38,411 nucleotides of DNA, taken from Chloroflexota bacterium. Lineage in GTDB: Bacteria > Chloroflexota > Anaerolineae > Anaerolineales > E44-bin32. Made by a program: the position numbers and the translations under genes. Where the stretch lies: contig JADFRG010000028.1 of the NCBI GenBank assembly GCA_022561385.1, forward strand, positions 1-38,411, written 5' to 3'. Shown in pieces: positions 24,864-33,499 of the stretch; the stretch's first letter is position 1, and each line of letters starts with the position of its first letter. The notes under the pieces are model-generated. The model did not search any database and was not told where the DNA came from. It saw only the letters and a list, made by a program, of their open reading frames with translations.

Positions 24864-25589
24864 ATGGCAGAAAAGCGGTATTCACTGGTTGTTGTACTTC
24901 TCGCCGTAGCCGTTGCGGCGGGCATCGCCGTTATTTCCCTGGGTGGCGGACTATTCCTTGGCTACCAGTGGGGAAAGTCGGCGGGTAAGGCTCAAACCTT
25001 GGCCGAGCTTCCTGAGACCGCGGTGCAGGCCCTCGGACCGCTGCTGGAGGAATTCCTTCCGCGCGGCGACCTCCGCCGCGGTGGGTTGGACCAGCTGATT
25101 CCACCTGGGAACCGTGGAGAACTCCCCTTCCTGAGCCAAACCTATCTGGGAGTGACCTTCCGAGTGATTACTCCTGAGCTCCAGGAAGAGGAAAACCTGG
25201 ACGTGGAGCGGGGCGCGCTCATCATCGAGGTCCAGCAGCATAGTCCGGCCGATGAAGCCGGGCTGCGACAAGGCGATATTGTGCTCGCGGTAGACGGCGC
25301 AAGGGTCGACCAGGACCACCCGCTGGATGCGCGAATCGGCAATTATGAGCCTGGCGAGCGGGTCGAACTGACCATCGTCCGCAACGGACGCCGCATCCCG
25401 ATTGAGGTGGAGCTCGGTGCGCGGCCGCGAGGAAGCTCACTCGGGGGAAATTTCCTGGGTCGGTTCTTTGGCGAGCTAGGGCCTGGGTTTCAATTCCAAG
25501 GGGAACTGCCGGAAGGCTTCCGGTTTGACTTCCGGTGCGGCGACGAACCCTGCCGCTTCCTTGACGGCTTCGAAGGATTTGAGGGCTGA
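24864..25589 (+). CDS. Membrane-anchored PDZ-domain protein
   Basis: A very strong ribosome-binding site (GGAGGGAGGAG). The 241-residue protein has one N-terminal membrane segment (about residues 7-33), a spacer, and one PDZ domain at about residues 93-188: YLGVTFRVITPEL, HSPADEAGLRQGDIVLAVDG and GERVELTIVRNGRRI. The layout resembles the C-terminal part of HtrA/DegP without the protease domain. A Phe/Gly-rich tail contains a CGDEPC motif. Predicted to face outside and to bind C-terminal or loop peptides. Possibly a chaperone or adaptor; not known. Confidence 0.85.
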   Translation: MAEKRYSLVVVLLAVAVAAGIAVISLGGGLFLGYQWGKSAGKAQTLAELPETAVQALGPLLEEFLPRGDLRRGGLDQLIPPGNRGELPFLSQTYLGVTFRVITPELQEEENLDVERGALIIEVQQHSPADEAGLRQGDIVLAVDGARVDQDHPLDARIGNYEPGERVELTIVRNGRRIPIEVELGARPRGSSLGGNFLGRFFGELGPGFQFQGELPEGFRFDFRCGDEPCRFLDGFEGFEG

Positions 25590-25642
25590 GCTCAGCTAAT
25601 CTGGAAGTAGCCTCACGCTCCCGCTCCATACGCCTGGCCTAC

Positions 25643-26485
25643 TTGGCGCTTGGGGCGGGAGTTCTTAGTTTGGGCTTTTCGGCCATCCTCGTGCGTTGGG
25701 CGGCAGCACCAGGTGTGGTGAGCAGCTTTTACCGAATGGCCATCGCGGCGGTCGTGGTGGCCGCCCCCTTCGCCATTCGAGTTTACAAAGGCTCCTGGCC
25801 CCCCTGGCGCGCGGTCCGGATCGCGCTTCTCGGGGGAATTTTCTTCGCCTTCGACCTGGCCGCCTGGGCCAGCGGCGTCGTCCTCTCAGGCGCCACGAAT
25901 CCAACTCTGCTCGCCAACACCGCACCCTTGTGGGTCGGCCTGGGAGCCTTGATATTCTTTCGCCAGCGACTGGCGCCGGCGTTCTGGATCGGGACGGTCC
26001 TGGCGCTGGTGGGTGCCGGCCTCATATTGGGGCTGGAGCGCGAGGGGCAGCTAATCGGATCCCTGCTTGGCCTGCTTGCATCCGTGTTTTATGCGGGTTA
26101 CTTTCTGATTACGCAGTTGGGCAGGCAGAAGCTGGATTCGCTCAGCTACTTCTGGTTGGCAGCCGTGAGTTCGGCGGTGATGCTCTTGCTCCTAAGTCTT
26201 GGCCTGGATCAACCCCTGGGGGGTTATCCGCCCGCCACCTTTCGCGCTTTCGTAGCCATCGCCATGATTACCCAGATCCTCGGCTACTTCGCGATCGGAT
26301 TCGCCCTGGGTTACCTTCCAGCTTCTGTCGTCGCTCCCACCCTGCTGGGTCAACCGGTGATCACTGCCATCCTGGCCGGCGCACTGCTCGGCGAAGCTCT
26401 CAATACGACGCAGATTCTGGGAGGGTTGGTGGTGTTAGCGGGCGTATTTGTGGTCGTTCGCAGTCAGTCAAACTCTCTCCGTTAG
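25643..26485 (+). CDS. EamA/DMT-family transporter
   Basis: About ten membrane segments in two EamA repeats: the first ends near LVGAGLILGLEREG and the second starts at GSLLGLLASVFYAGYFL, with the family-typical ATNPTLLANTAPLWVGLGAL. These are drug/metabolite exporters in the cytoplasmic membrane. The start is uncertain: the frame is open from 25,583 and reads SRSIRLAYLALGAG, but no ATG or GTG is available, so TTG 25,643 is taken as the first common start codon; an upstream CTG at 25,586 is possible. The gene follows the PDZ gene closely, perhaps in one operon. Confidence 0.85.
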   Translation: MALGAGVLSLGFSAILVRWAAAPGVVSSFYRMAIAAVVVAAPFAIRVYKGSWPPWRAVRIALLGGIFFAFDLAAWASGVVLSGATNPTLLANTAPLWVGLGALIFFRQRLAPAFWIGTVLALVGAGLILGLEREGQLIGSLLGLLASVFYAGYFLITQLGRQKLDSLSYFWLAAVSSAVMLLLLSLGLDQPLGGYPPATFRAFVAIAMITQILGYFAIGFALGYLPASVVAPTLLGQPVITAILAGALLGEALNTTQILGGLVVLAGVFVVVRSQSNSLR

Positions 26486-26510
26486 GGGCCTACCCTCCCC
26501 CGCTCGTCTC

Positions 26511-26636
26511 TTCTCCAGGAAATTCAAGCAGAAACTGATTGGACTCAACCGGCGCATCGCGCGCGGCGGCGTGATCGAGACCGCCCAGAAGATTTTGGCC
26601 CGTTCATCGGGCCCGGGCATGGACGAATTCGAGTGA
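26511..26636 (+). pseudogene. Possible coding remnant (about 40 codons)
   Basis: The frame FKQKLIGLNRRIARGGVIET continues to AQKILARSSGPGMDEFE and a stop. Codon choice looks coding, but no start codon or ribosome-binding site is present. It could be the tail of a lost gene; low confidence. Confidence 0.25.
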
Positions 26637-26737
26637 CCATCTCCGAACGGTATACTTTCAACATCGGGCGCGTATCAAGTTCTCGCCCGCAAATTCTGGG
26701 GGTTGGGACGCGTGCGCGTACAAAGGAGTTAAGTTCC

Positions 26738-28324
26738 ATGGCAGAGAAGGTATCGGGTGATTTTCGGCTCACCTATGCGACCATGTACGATCCCCCTGAG
26801 GCGCTGCACCAAGAATACGAGGCGGCTTTGGAAGCGGTCAGGGGCGCGATGGGCGCCGAACACGCCATGATCATCGACGGGCAGGAGGTACAGGCGGCCC
26901 AGAAATTTGAGGATCGATCCCCGATCAACCAGGAGTGGGTCTTGGGATCGTTTCAGAGCGGCACCGAAGAGGACGCGCATCGCGCGCTCGAGGCTGCTCA
27001 GCGCGCAAAACCTTCGTGGGCTCAAATGCCGTGGAAGGAGCGGGTAGCGACCATGCGCCGCGCCGCGGGTCAGATCGACGCGCGCGTGTATGAGATTGCG
27101 GCCGTGATCTCACTCGAAGTGGGCAAGAATCGCATGGAGGCACTGGCGGATATCGCCGAGGCCGCCGACCTGATTCGTTATGCCTGCGATCAGATGGAAT
27201 CTAACGACGGCTTCGTGGTACGCATGGGCGAAGATCCACTCAAGGAGTATCAGGCGCGAAACATCTCGGTGCTTCGACCCTATGGTGTCTGGGTCGTCAT
27301 CAGTCCCTTCAATTTTCCAGCGGCCCTGACCGGCGGACCCGCCGGCGCGGCGCTGGTCGCGGGAAACACCGTCGTGATGAAACCCGCCACCGATACCCCG
27401 TGGACCGTGCGTCTGCTGGCGGAATGTTTCCGGGACGCAGGGTTGCCGGACGGCGCGTTTAACTACGTGACCGGCCCCGGCAGTACGCTGGGAGAAGCGC
27501 TCGTGAACAGCCCGTTGGTCGACGGAATCACGTTTACCGGCTCCTTCGAGGTCGGCATGTCTATCTACCGCACATTTGCAAATGGCCGATACCCGCGCCC
27601 GATCATCCTGGAGATGGGCGGAAAGAATCCCTCGTTGATCACGCGCAACGCCGACCTCGATCGAGCGGTCTCAGGTGTCCTGCGTTCCGCCTTCGGCCTG
27701 CAAGGTCAGAAGTGTTCGGCCAATTCGAGGATTTACGTGGATGAAGAAATCTACGGTGAGTTTGTGCCGAAACTCATCGAGGCTGCGCAAGATCTCCGGG
27801 TGGGAGATCCGACCGATCGGGCCGTATTTATGGGCCCCGTAATCAACCGCGGCGCTTACCAGGATTTCAAGGACTACAGCGAAGAACTATCCAAGGCCGG
27901 CGAATTCCTGACCGGAGGCAAGGTCGTCACGGAGGGGGATCTGGACAAAGGCTTCTTCTGCGAGCCAACCATCGTGGCCCACGTCAAGACCGATCACCGA
28001 TTATGGCAACATGAGATGTTCCTGCCGGTCACGATGGTGCATTCTTTCCAGACTCTGGATCAGGCGATTGAGCTGGCAAACAGCAGCAGCTACGGGCTCA
28101 CCGCGGGCTTCTACGGCAGTGACGAGGAGGCAGACTGGTTCTTCGAGAACATCGAGGCCGGCGTCACTTATGCCAATCGACCACAGGGTGCGACCACGGG
28201 GGCCTGGCCCGGCTTCCAGCCGTTTGGCGGCTGGAAAGGTTCCGGTTCGTCGGGAAAAAACGCCGGCGGACATTACTACTTGCAGCTGTACATGCACGAG
28301 CAAGTCCACACGCTCATCAAATGA
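26738..28324 (+). CDS. pruA: Probable L-glutamate gamma-semialdehyde (1-pyrroline-5-carboxylate) dehydrogenase
   Basis: ATG 26,738 follows AAAGGAG by about 9 bases; the open frame extends further up but without a better start. The 528-residue aldehyde dehydrogenase has catalytic Glu292 (ILEMGGKNPSL) and Cys326 (GLQGQKCSANSR), the NAD site VISPFNFPAALTGGPAGAAL and TGSFEVGMSIYR. The start (GDFRLTYATMYDPPE) and the overall length fit the PruA/RocA branch that oxidises glutamate semialdehyde to glutamate in proline and arginine breakdown. No proline dehydrogenase is adjacent. The last eight codons are part of a 97-bp tandem repeat that continues past the stop. Confidence 0.85.
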   Translation: MAEKVSGDFRLTYATMYDPPEALHQEYEAALEAVRGAMGAEHAMIIDGQEVQAAQKFEDRSPINQEWVLGSFQSGTEEDAHRALEAAQRAKPSWAQMPWKERVATMRRAAGQIDARVYEIAAVISLEVGKNRMEALADIAEAADLIRYACDQMESNDGFVVRMGEDPLKEYQARNISVLRPYGVWVVISPFNFPAALTGGPAGAALVAGNTVVMKPATDTPWTVRLLAECFRDAGLPDGAFNYVTGPGSTLGEALVNSPLVDGITFTGSFEVGMSIYRTFANGRYPRPIILEMGGKNPSLITRNADLDRAVSGVLRSAFGLQGQKCSANSRIYVDEEIYGEFVPKLIEAAQDLRVGDPTDRAVFMGPVINRGAYQDFKDYSEELSKAGEFLTGGKVVTEGDLDKGFFCEPTIVAHVKTDHRLWQHEMFLPVTMVHSFQTLDQAIELANSSSYGLTAGFYGSDEEADWFFENIEAGVTYANRPQGATTGAWPGFQPFGGWKGSGSSGKNAGGHYYLQLYMHEQVHTLIK

Positions 28325-28510
28325 GCCTCTCGCCAGGGCGGGCCGAGCTGTTCTCGTCGGGAGTGCCGAGCTCCGCCCGGGGCTTTGTGCACACGGGCCG
28401 ATCCACACACTCATCAAATGAGGCTCTTGCCGGGGTCGGCCGAGAGCTTCTCGTCGGGATTGCCGAGCTCCGGCCCGGGATTTGTGTACACGGGCGAATT
28501 CACACAATGG
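28305..28510 (+). repeat. 97-bp direct tandem repeat over the 3' end of the aldehyde dehydrogenase gene
   Basis: TCCACACGCTCATCAAATGA at 28,305 recurs at 28,402 and partly at 28,499 (TTCACACAATGG). The intervening GCCGAGCT, CTCGTCGGGA, TGCCGAGCTC and CACGGGC phrases repeat in the same order. About two full copies and a partial third. Confidence 0.85.
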
Positions 28511-28521
28511 TCCGCCAATGA

Positions 28522-29541
28522 GTGCGTGCTTCTGCCTACTTCAACCGCGCACTCGGATCGATCCGAATCTTGGCCGCTCCATCCACTGACCCGGCGCACA
28601 CTCAACCCGGCCTCTTTGCGCGCATTTTCTTGTCCCCGGAGGAGCGACGATTGCGGGCCGGCTGGCGGCTGCTGGGCCAAAGCGGGTCCATGCTGGTCAT
28701 TGCGGTCACCCTCTCGATCACACTTTCGCTCCTCGTCGCGGCCCTGGCCTCAATAAGGCCCGACCTGGTATCCGGTGGAGTAAGGACCGAGTGGCTGCTG
28801 CTGGCGATTTCTATCCTCGTTGCCCTTTTTGCAGTGACGATTTCAGTCTGGATCGCACGCCGCGCGTTGGATCGACGGGCTTTCAGGTCACTGGGACTTG
28901 AGTGGGGAGCCCCGGCCTATCGGGACCTGTTGATCGGCTTCCTAATCCCCTTGCCCCTTTTTGCGCTGATCTTCCTGGCCCAATGGAGATTGGGCTGGCT
29001 CGAGATCGAAGGTTGGGGCTGGTCGGAAGGAAACATCGCCTCAACCTTGATCGGAGTAGTCCTGGGATTAGCAGGATTCCTTGCGGTGGGATTCTATGAG
29101 GAGCTGTTATTTCGGGGCTACTACTTGCAGAATCTGAGGGACGGAACCGGCCTGGGGCTGGCTTTGTTCCTGAGTTCGGCCGTTTTTGCGCTGGCGCACC
29201 TGGGAAATTTTTCCGCTTCGGTCGCTTCAACCGCCGGAATCTTGGGCGCGGGCTATTTTCTGGCCTACGGCTGGCTGCGGACAAGCTCGCTTTGGCTGCC
29301 GATTGGTCTGCATATCGGGTGGAATTTTTTTCAGGGTCCGGTATTCGGATTTGCGGTCAGCGGGAGTACGACTCCCTCGGTCGTGGTGCATACCGTCGAA
29401 GGGCCAGAACTGCTCACCGGCGGGGGTTTCGGGCCGGAGGCGGGGCTGATTGTGCTGCCCTTGATGGCCCTGGGATCCGCACTGATTTGGGTCTATACGC
29501 GAGGGCGCCGATCGGTCACAGATCAGCGGCCCGCTTCATAG
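28522..29541 (+). CDS. CPBP family intramembrane metalloprotease (CAAX-protease-like)
   Basis: The start is uncertain: GTG 28,522 gives 339 residues, but a later start before residue 30 is possible. At least seven membrane segments. The family motifs are in order: FYEELLFRGY (EExxxR), AVFALAHLGN (FxxxH) and HIGWNFFQG (HxxxN). The family cleaves membrane or prenylated substrates and has been tied to bacteriocin self-immunity in some hosts. The substrate here is unknown. The 97-bp repeat ends immediately in front of it. Confidence 0.88.
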   Translation: MRASAYFNRALGSIRILAAPSTDPAHTQPGLFARIFLSPEERRLRAGWRLLGQSGSMLVIAVTLSITLSLLVAALASIRPDLVSGGVRTEWLLLAISILVALFAVTISVWIARRALDRRAFRSLGLEWGAPAYRDLLIGFLIPLPLFALIFLAQWRLGWLEIEGWGWSEGNIASTLIGVVLGLAGFLAVGFYEELLFRGYYLQNLRDGTGLGLALFLSSAVFALAHLGNFSASVASTAGILGAGYFLAYGWLRTSSLWLPIGLHIGWNFFQGPVFGFAVSGSTTPSVVVHTVEGPELLTGGGFGPEAGLIVLPLMALGSALIWVYTRGRRSVTDQRPAS

Positions 29542-30569
29542 ATTGCGGTCTCAGGATGGAAGTCTTTCCATGCGAACCAGAAAACGATCGAGCTCTTGAC
29601 GCGGTCGAGTCTCTCGCCGGCAAGGGGCCCTTCAGTTGCGTCTCCCTCAAATGAACTCCACAGCGTTCCCGTTTCGAGGTCCCGCAGCTTGTCATTCGAC
29701 GCCGATTCGAATGTGAGTACGCGGTCCCCGACACGCCGGCTGTAGGCTACGCCGTTCGCGTTGCCGGCGTCGAACACGACCAGGACCGGCAATTCTCCGA
29801 CCTGGGCGTTTGCGACCGGCTCCCGGTTAAGCTCGCTGAAGGGAAAAGCCATGGTCGCCAGGCCTGCGTCGACTCCGATCACGAATTGTTTGGTCTGCAG
29901 GCGGTCGTCGGTGCGAGTCTCGCCTCTGACGCCCGCGGACTGCGAGGAATAGTAGCTGGAGTAAGGATCGCGGTTGCCTTTGTACCCCTTGACAATCGCC
30001 TGGGTCTGCGGATGGCGGGACTTCCAATCGCTCCAGGTTGTCATTAGGGCGGGCACATACTCCAGCTCGGTTCCTTCAAGGGGCCCTCGAACCGCCTTCC
30101 CGAGCATCTGCGACCAGAGGCTGTCCGTCTGGCGATCGTACATGACCAGCAGATTCATGATCAGCTTTCCGCTGACTCCGAACTCGAGGATTTCGTCGCC
30201 GACTTCTCGGGAATACACGATCCCCGTGTAGCAGAGTGGTCACCAGGTTACCGCAATGGGCCGCCCGCCCACGTTGTCGTTCACTATCTCATGGCTGGAT
30301 AACAGACCCACGGAATAGGCCCGGGCATCGCCATTGATCTCCAGGCCGATGACGACCTCATCGGCATCGTATTCGGCATCCGCTTCCTGAGCGCTGAAGA
30401 AGCGCGGGCGATCGATGGAGGGGATGGCGTCCTTGGGCAGCAGCGTGATGATGTCGTATTCCGGCTGCGGGTCGGTTGTGTCTGTGGTTCCTGATTCGGG
30501 GCTTGTAGCGCAAGCCGCCAGGATCCCTGCGGCTGCGGTGAAAGTAAGAAACCTAACTCGAAAATTCAT
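29523..30569 (-). CDS. DUF3179 lipoprotein, candidate selenoprotein (in-frame TGA at the CPLC motif)
   Basis: The frame from ATG 30,569 to the stop at 29,523 is open for 348 codons except one TGA at codon 110 (bases 30,242-30,240). The N-terminus is a lipoprotein signal with lipobox LAAC (Cys20). The DUF3179 domain reads LPKDAIPSIDRPRFFSAQEA, VIGLEINGDARAY, SSHEIVNDNVGG and PIAVTW-(TGA)-PLCYTGIVYSR. In family members the last phrase is normally VTYCPLC, so the TGA replaces the first Cys of CPLC. The domain continues intact with LLVMYDRQTDSLWSQMLG and TTWSDWKSRHPQT to its normal end. Selenocysteine insertion is the simplest reading; a nonsense mutation is the alternative. The family function is unknown. 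The gene diverges from the next operon. Confidence 0.8.
30214..30230 (-). promoter_or_regulatory. Hairpin just after the in-frame TGA, possible bacterial SECIS
   Basis: On the minus strand, 9 bases after the TGA, TACACG-GGGAT-CGTGTA forms a perfect 6-bp stem with a 5-nt loop starting with GG. An alternative stem, CGGGGA/TTCCCG, has the loop TCGTGTA. The loop of the first hairpin lies 15 bases from the TGA, at or slightly below the short edge of known bacterial SECIS spacing. Confidence 0.4.
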
Positions 30570-30632
30570 ACTAAGTGAAGTATCCCGTGATCTGGCCGGG
30601 GGTGCTGTAATTACACTTACTCGAGGCGGAGC

Positions 30633-30661
30633 TTGACTCATCAGCACGCTTGTTCTATACT
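30633..30661 (+). promoter_or_regulatory. Sigma-70-type promoter of the membrane protein / transglycosylase pair
   Basis: TTGACT (30,633-30,638) and TATACT (30,656-30,661) with an exact 17-base spacer. Confidence 0.75.
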
Positions 30662-30682
30662 CGCAATTACGAACACTTGTTC
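30644..30682 (+). promoter_or_regulatory. Two LexA (SOS) box-like sites
   Basis: GAACACTTGTTC at 30,671-30,682 is a perfect GAAC-N4-GTTC palindrome, the Gram-positive/Chloroflexota type of LexA site. GCACGCTTGTTC at 30,644-30,655 matches with one change and lies between -35 and -10. Both would block the promoter when bound. Confidence 0.65.
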
Positions 30683-30697
30683 TAGTGGAGGTGAGAG

Positions 30698-31321
30698 ATG
30701 TCAGTTTACGCAGAAGTGGCACGACCCGAAGCGGATCGGCTCGCGGAAGTCCGCTCATGGATCTCCAAGCTGGGCCTGGAACGCGACCTCGTTTTTGCCG
30801 CCATCATGGTAGGCGCATTGATCGCATTCGAGCTTTTCAACTTCGCCACAACGGAGTTCGCGCTGGCGGATCTGCTCGGCGACCTCGGATTGGGCATCTT
30901 TCGCTGGGCAACCATACTGGCATTGGCCTTCAGTGCCATGGATTTCGCGGGGATTTCCTGGCTGTTCTCGCCTAAGAAGCGGGTGCGCGTGCATGTATGG
31001 TACCTGGTCGGTGCCTGGCTCTTGGCGGCAACCATGAATGCGATCCTCACCTGGTGGTCGGTATCGCTCGCACTATTGAGCCATCCAGCTCTGGGGAATG
31101 AGGTCATCGCGCGGGACTCGCTCCTGTCCGGTGCGCCGGTATTTGTGGCCGTCCTCGTCTGGCTGCTTCGCGTCCTGCTGATCGGCACCTTCACCCTCGC
31201 GGGTCATCGCCGGTCGCCCGATTCACGAATAGGAACCCAACTGAGGAAATCGTCGAATGGCAGAACTTCTCGCAAACGCCCAGCACGCACGCTGGTGGCG
31301 CAGCCGATCAGCCAACGTTGA
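30698..31321 (+). CDS. Integral membrane protein of unknown function, predicted SOS-regulated
   Basis: GGAGGTGA lies directly before ATG 30,698. The 207-residue protein has four membrane segments (about residues 33-52, 67-90, 105-127 and 147-170). Typical phrases are LGLERDLVFAAIMVGALIAF, FNFATTEFALADLLGDLG and AATMNAILTWWSVSLALL. The tail is basic. I recall similar proteins next to transglycosylase genes in Chloroflexota but no function. The promoter carries LexA-like boxes. The C-terminal 65 bases overlap the next gene in another frame. Confidence 0.8.
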   Translation: MSVYAEVARPEADRLAEVRSWISKLGLERDLVFAAIMVGALIAFELFNFATTEFALADLLGDLGLGIFRWATILALAFSAMDFAGISWLFSPKKRVRVHVWYLVGAWLLAATMNAILTWWSVSLALLSHPALGNEVIARDSLLSGAPVFVAVLVWLLRVLLIGTFTLAGHRRSPDSRIGTQLRKSSNGRTSRKRPARTLVAQPISQR

Positions 31322-31967
31322 ATTAGGCCGGATATTCAGCTGGCTGCCGGTCCTGTTGGCAGCCAGCTTCCCCCTTGCCACGGTCGCGGCCCTGATGGCC
31401 GGGCGCCAGGCGCCCGCCGCGCGGCAGGCATCCGCCGATTCAAATCCACCTTCCCTGACGACATTCTCATTAGTGATCCCGCGCGCTTTTACCGACGAAG
31501 TGAGCTTTTGGGCGCCCGACATATTACGTTGGTCCCTGGAGTACGAGCTGCCTCCGGCGCTGGTTGCGACCGTGATGCAGATCGAATCATGTGGCAATCC
31601 GTCGGTGCGGTCTAACGCCGGGGCCGCCGGCCTATTTCAAGTTATGCCCTATCACTTCGGAGTCGGGGAGAACCCGTTTGAGCCTGAAACCAACGCCTTC
31701 CGCGGTCTCAGTTATTTATCGCGCAGCCTCGAATTAGCCGAAGGCGATCTTGCGCTTGCCCTGGCCGGCTACAATGGCGGGCACGGCCAGATCTCTCGGC
31801 CTCCCAACCTCTGGCCGGCCGAAACTCAGCGTTATGTGCGATGGGGAACGGAGATCCTGACCGACGTACAGCAAGGCACCCTTCCCAGCCCGGGCATAAA
31901 TTCCTGGCTCCAGGCCGGAGGCGCAAGCCTTTGTCGCAGGGCCGCGGTCGCGCAAGCCTCAGGCTGA
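31257..31967 (+). CDS. Lytic transglycosylase (SLT domain), membrane-anchored or secreted
   Basis: ATG 31,257 follows GAGGAAA by about 10 bases and overlaps the upstream gene by 65 bases; a later ATG at 31,395 is an alternative. The 236-residue protein has a hydrophobic segment (residues 28-48), a linker and an SLT/lysozyme-like domain. The catalytic Glu is in VMQIESCGNP, followed by NAGAAGLFQVMPYHF and LALAGYNGG, the family signature. It cleaves peptidoglycan glycan strands outside the membrane. If the LexA boxes are real, cell-wall cleavage would be raised during DNA damage. Confidence 0.9.
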   Translation: MAELLANAQHARWWRSRSANVELGRIFSWLPVLLAASFPLATVAALMAGRQAPAARQASADSNPPSLTTFSLVIPRAFTDEVSFWAPDILRWSLEYELPPALVATVMQIESCGNPSVRSNAGAAGLFQVMPYHFGVGENPFEPETNAFRGLSYLSRSLELAEGDLALALAGYNGGHGQISRPPNLWPAETQRYVRWGTEILTDVQQGTLPSPGINSWLQAGGASLCRRAAVAQASG

Positions 31968-32068
31968 ACTTCTTCTTACCTTGGTTTTACCAATCGGGCC
32001 GGCGTCGACTGGATATGTTAGTCTATCGTGTGAGGGTAAGGGTCCCGCAACCCCGGTTCTTCATTCGT

Positions 32069-33499
32069 TTATTGAACTGGGGTCCGCGCGCCTTCGATCT
32101 GAAAAGAAGGTTTGGAGGCGGTCACACAGTCCCCTTCGAGCCGAGGTAGCCAGACAGAAAAGGTTGTCCCCCTGCCTACTTCGGAGACCACTTCGACCCG
32201 TCCTTTGTGGCTGCGTGTGATCCAATACGCAATCGAGAGGCCCAGCCCCGCCCCTCCGGAGTCGTTTCGCTGACGGGATCGATCGATTCGGTAGAAACGT
32301 TCGAATATGTGGGGCAGTTCTTCCTTAGGGATTCCAGAGCCGGTGTCCGTTACCGTCAATCGCGCCCAGTCCTCGACGCAAGCCAGCGCCAGGGTGACCT
32401 TGCCGCCCGCCGAAGTGTGGTCGAGCGCATTGGCAAGAAGATTTAACAGTACCTGCTTAAGCCGATCTCGATCTCCCAGGACACGTACCTGATCCTCTCT
32501 GCCAATCTCGACTTTCACCCCTTCGCTCGCCAACACTCTCGCTTGTTTGTAGACCTCCAGCATCAAGGTATCGAGCTCGATCTCTTCCAACGCCAGGGGC
32601 AACTTTCCCGTTTCGGCCTTCGCCAAGAGCAATAGGTCGTTCACCATACGTGTCATTCGATCGACTTCGGACTGGATCGCCTCTAAGGATTCTGGGTCCG
32701 ACCGCTCCATGCGAGAGATCAGATCCACGTTGCCCCGGATCGTGGTTAACGGCGTCCGCAACTCGTGTGATACGTCGGCCAGAAATCTTCGCTGAGTTTC
32801 GAATAACGTCTCGAGGCGTTCGAGTGTTTCATTAAATGCCAGCGTGAGCCGCCCCACCTCGTCGCGCGGCGGCCCGGACAAGGGTATCCGGCGCGAGAGA
32901 TCGTCTGCCCGCGTGATGTGAAGCGCGGTTTCCGTCACCTTATCCAATGGACGGAGCGCCGCGCTTGCCGTAGACCAGCCCACGATCCCCGCCACCACTA
33001 CCGCCAGGACACCCCCAACCAACATGAGCACCAGAAGGCCTTGCAGCGCTTGCTGGGAGGCCTCCAGCGAACTGGCCAGCAGGAGGAAACCGATCACCTC
33101 GTCTTCTGGCTGCAACAGAAGCGGATAGGTCATCACCCGATAGTCGATGCCTCCAATCGTTTCTGTGCGGAAGATGGCGGACGGATCATCCGGGTCGATA
33201 GGCCCCAGGCTCAGCTCCTCCATACCTGGATCTTGGAAGGCCACTTCGCCGTCTCTTCCCCTCAACTGCACCCCAACCCCCGCGGTTAACGCAAGCGCTT
33301 GAGGCGGAAACGCGATCCGTCCTCCGTCCACCGAACGGATGGCGGTAGAGCGGATATCTTCCGCCGTGCGCAGCAGCGTGTCGTTGATTTGCTGGGTGAG
33401 GAGAAAAGAAAGCAGCAGGTAAACCACAGTGCCAAAGAGCATCAGGACCGCCGCGAGCAATCCCGTGTACCAAAGGGTCAACCTGGTTCGAAGTGTCAA
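32069..33499 (-). CDS. Two-component sensor histidine kinase
   Basis: TTG 33,499 follows GGGAGGA and overlaps the regulator stop (TTGA). The 476-residue kinase has membrane segments at about residues 10-35 and 152-175 with an extracytoplasmic sensor domain of about 115 residues between them. Next come a HAMP linker ([16 protein letters not shown]), a HisKA domain with His245 ([15 protein letters not shown]) and a HATPase domain ([47 protein letters not shown]). The signal is unknown. It acts with the response regulator encoded immediately upstream. Confidence 0.95.
   Translation of the reverse strand: MTLRTRLTLWYTGLLAAVLMLFGTVVYLLLSFLLTQQINDTLLRTAEDIRSTAIRSVDGGRIAFPPQALALTAGVGVQLRGRDGEVAFQDPGMEELSLGPIDPDDPSAIFRTETIGGIDYRVMTYPLLLQPEDEVIGFLLLASSLEASQQALQGLLVLMLVGGVLAVVVAGIVGWSTASAALRPLDKVTETALHITRADDLSRRIPLSGPPRDEVGRLTLAFNETLERLETLFETQRRFLADVSHELRTPLTTIRGNVDLISRMERSDPESLEAIQSEVDRMTRMVNDLLLLAKAETGKLPLALEEIELDTLMLEVYKQARVLASEGVKVEIGREDQVRVLGDRDRLKQVLLNLLANALDHTSAGGKVTLALACVEDWARLTVTDTGSGIPKEELPHIFERFYRIDRSRQRNDSGGAGLGLSIAYWITRSHKGRVEVVSEVGRGTTFSVWLPRLEGDCVTASKPSFQIEGARTPVQ

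Noticed and set aside
29523-30569. Treating the DUF3179 gene as a frameshifted pseudogene
   Set aside because: There is no frame change; only one TGA interrupts it, exactly at a conserved Cys, and the rest of the domain is intact. A point nonsense mutation remains possible.
30240-30758. Start of the DUF3179 gene at 30,758
   Set aside because: The first 63 codons of that frame overlap the divergent promoter and lack family similarity; ATG 30,569 gives a proper lipoprotein signal.
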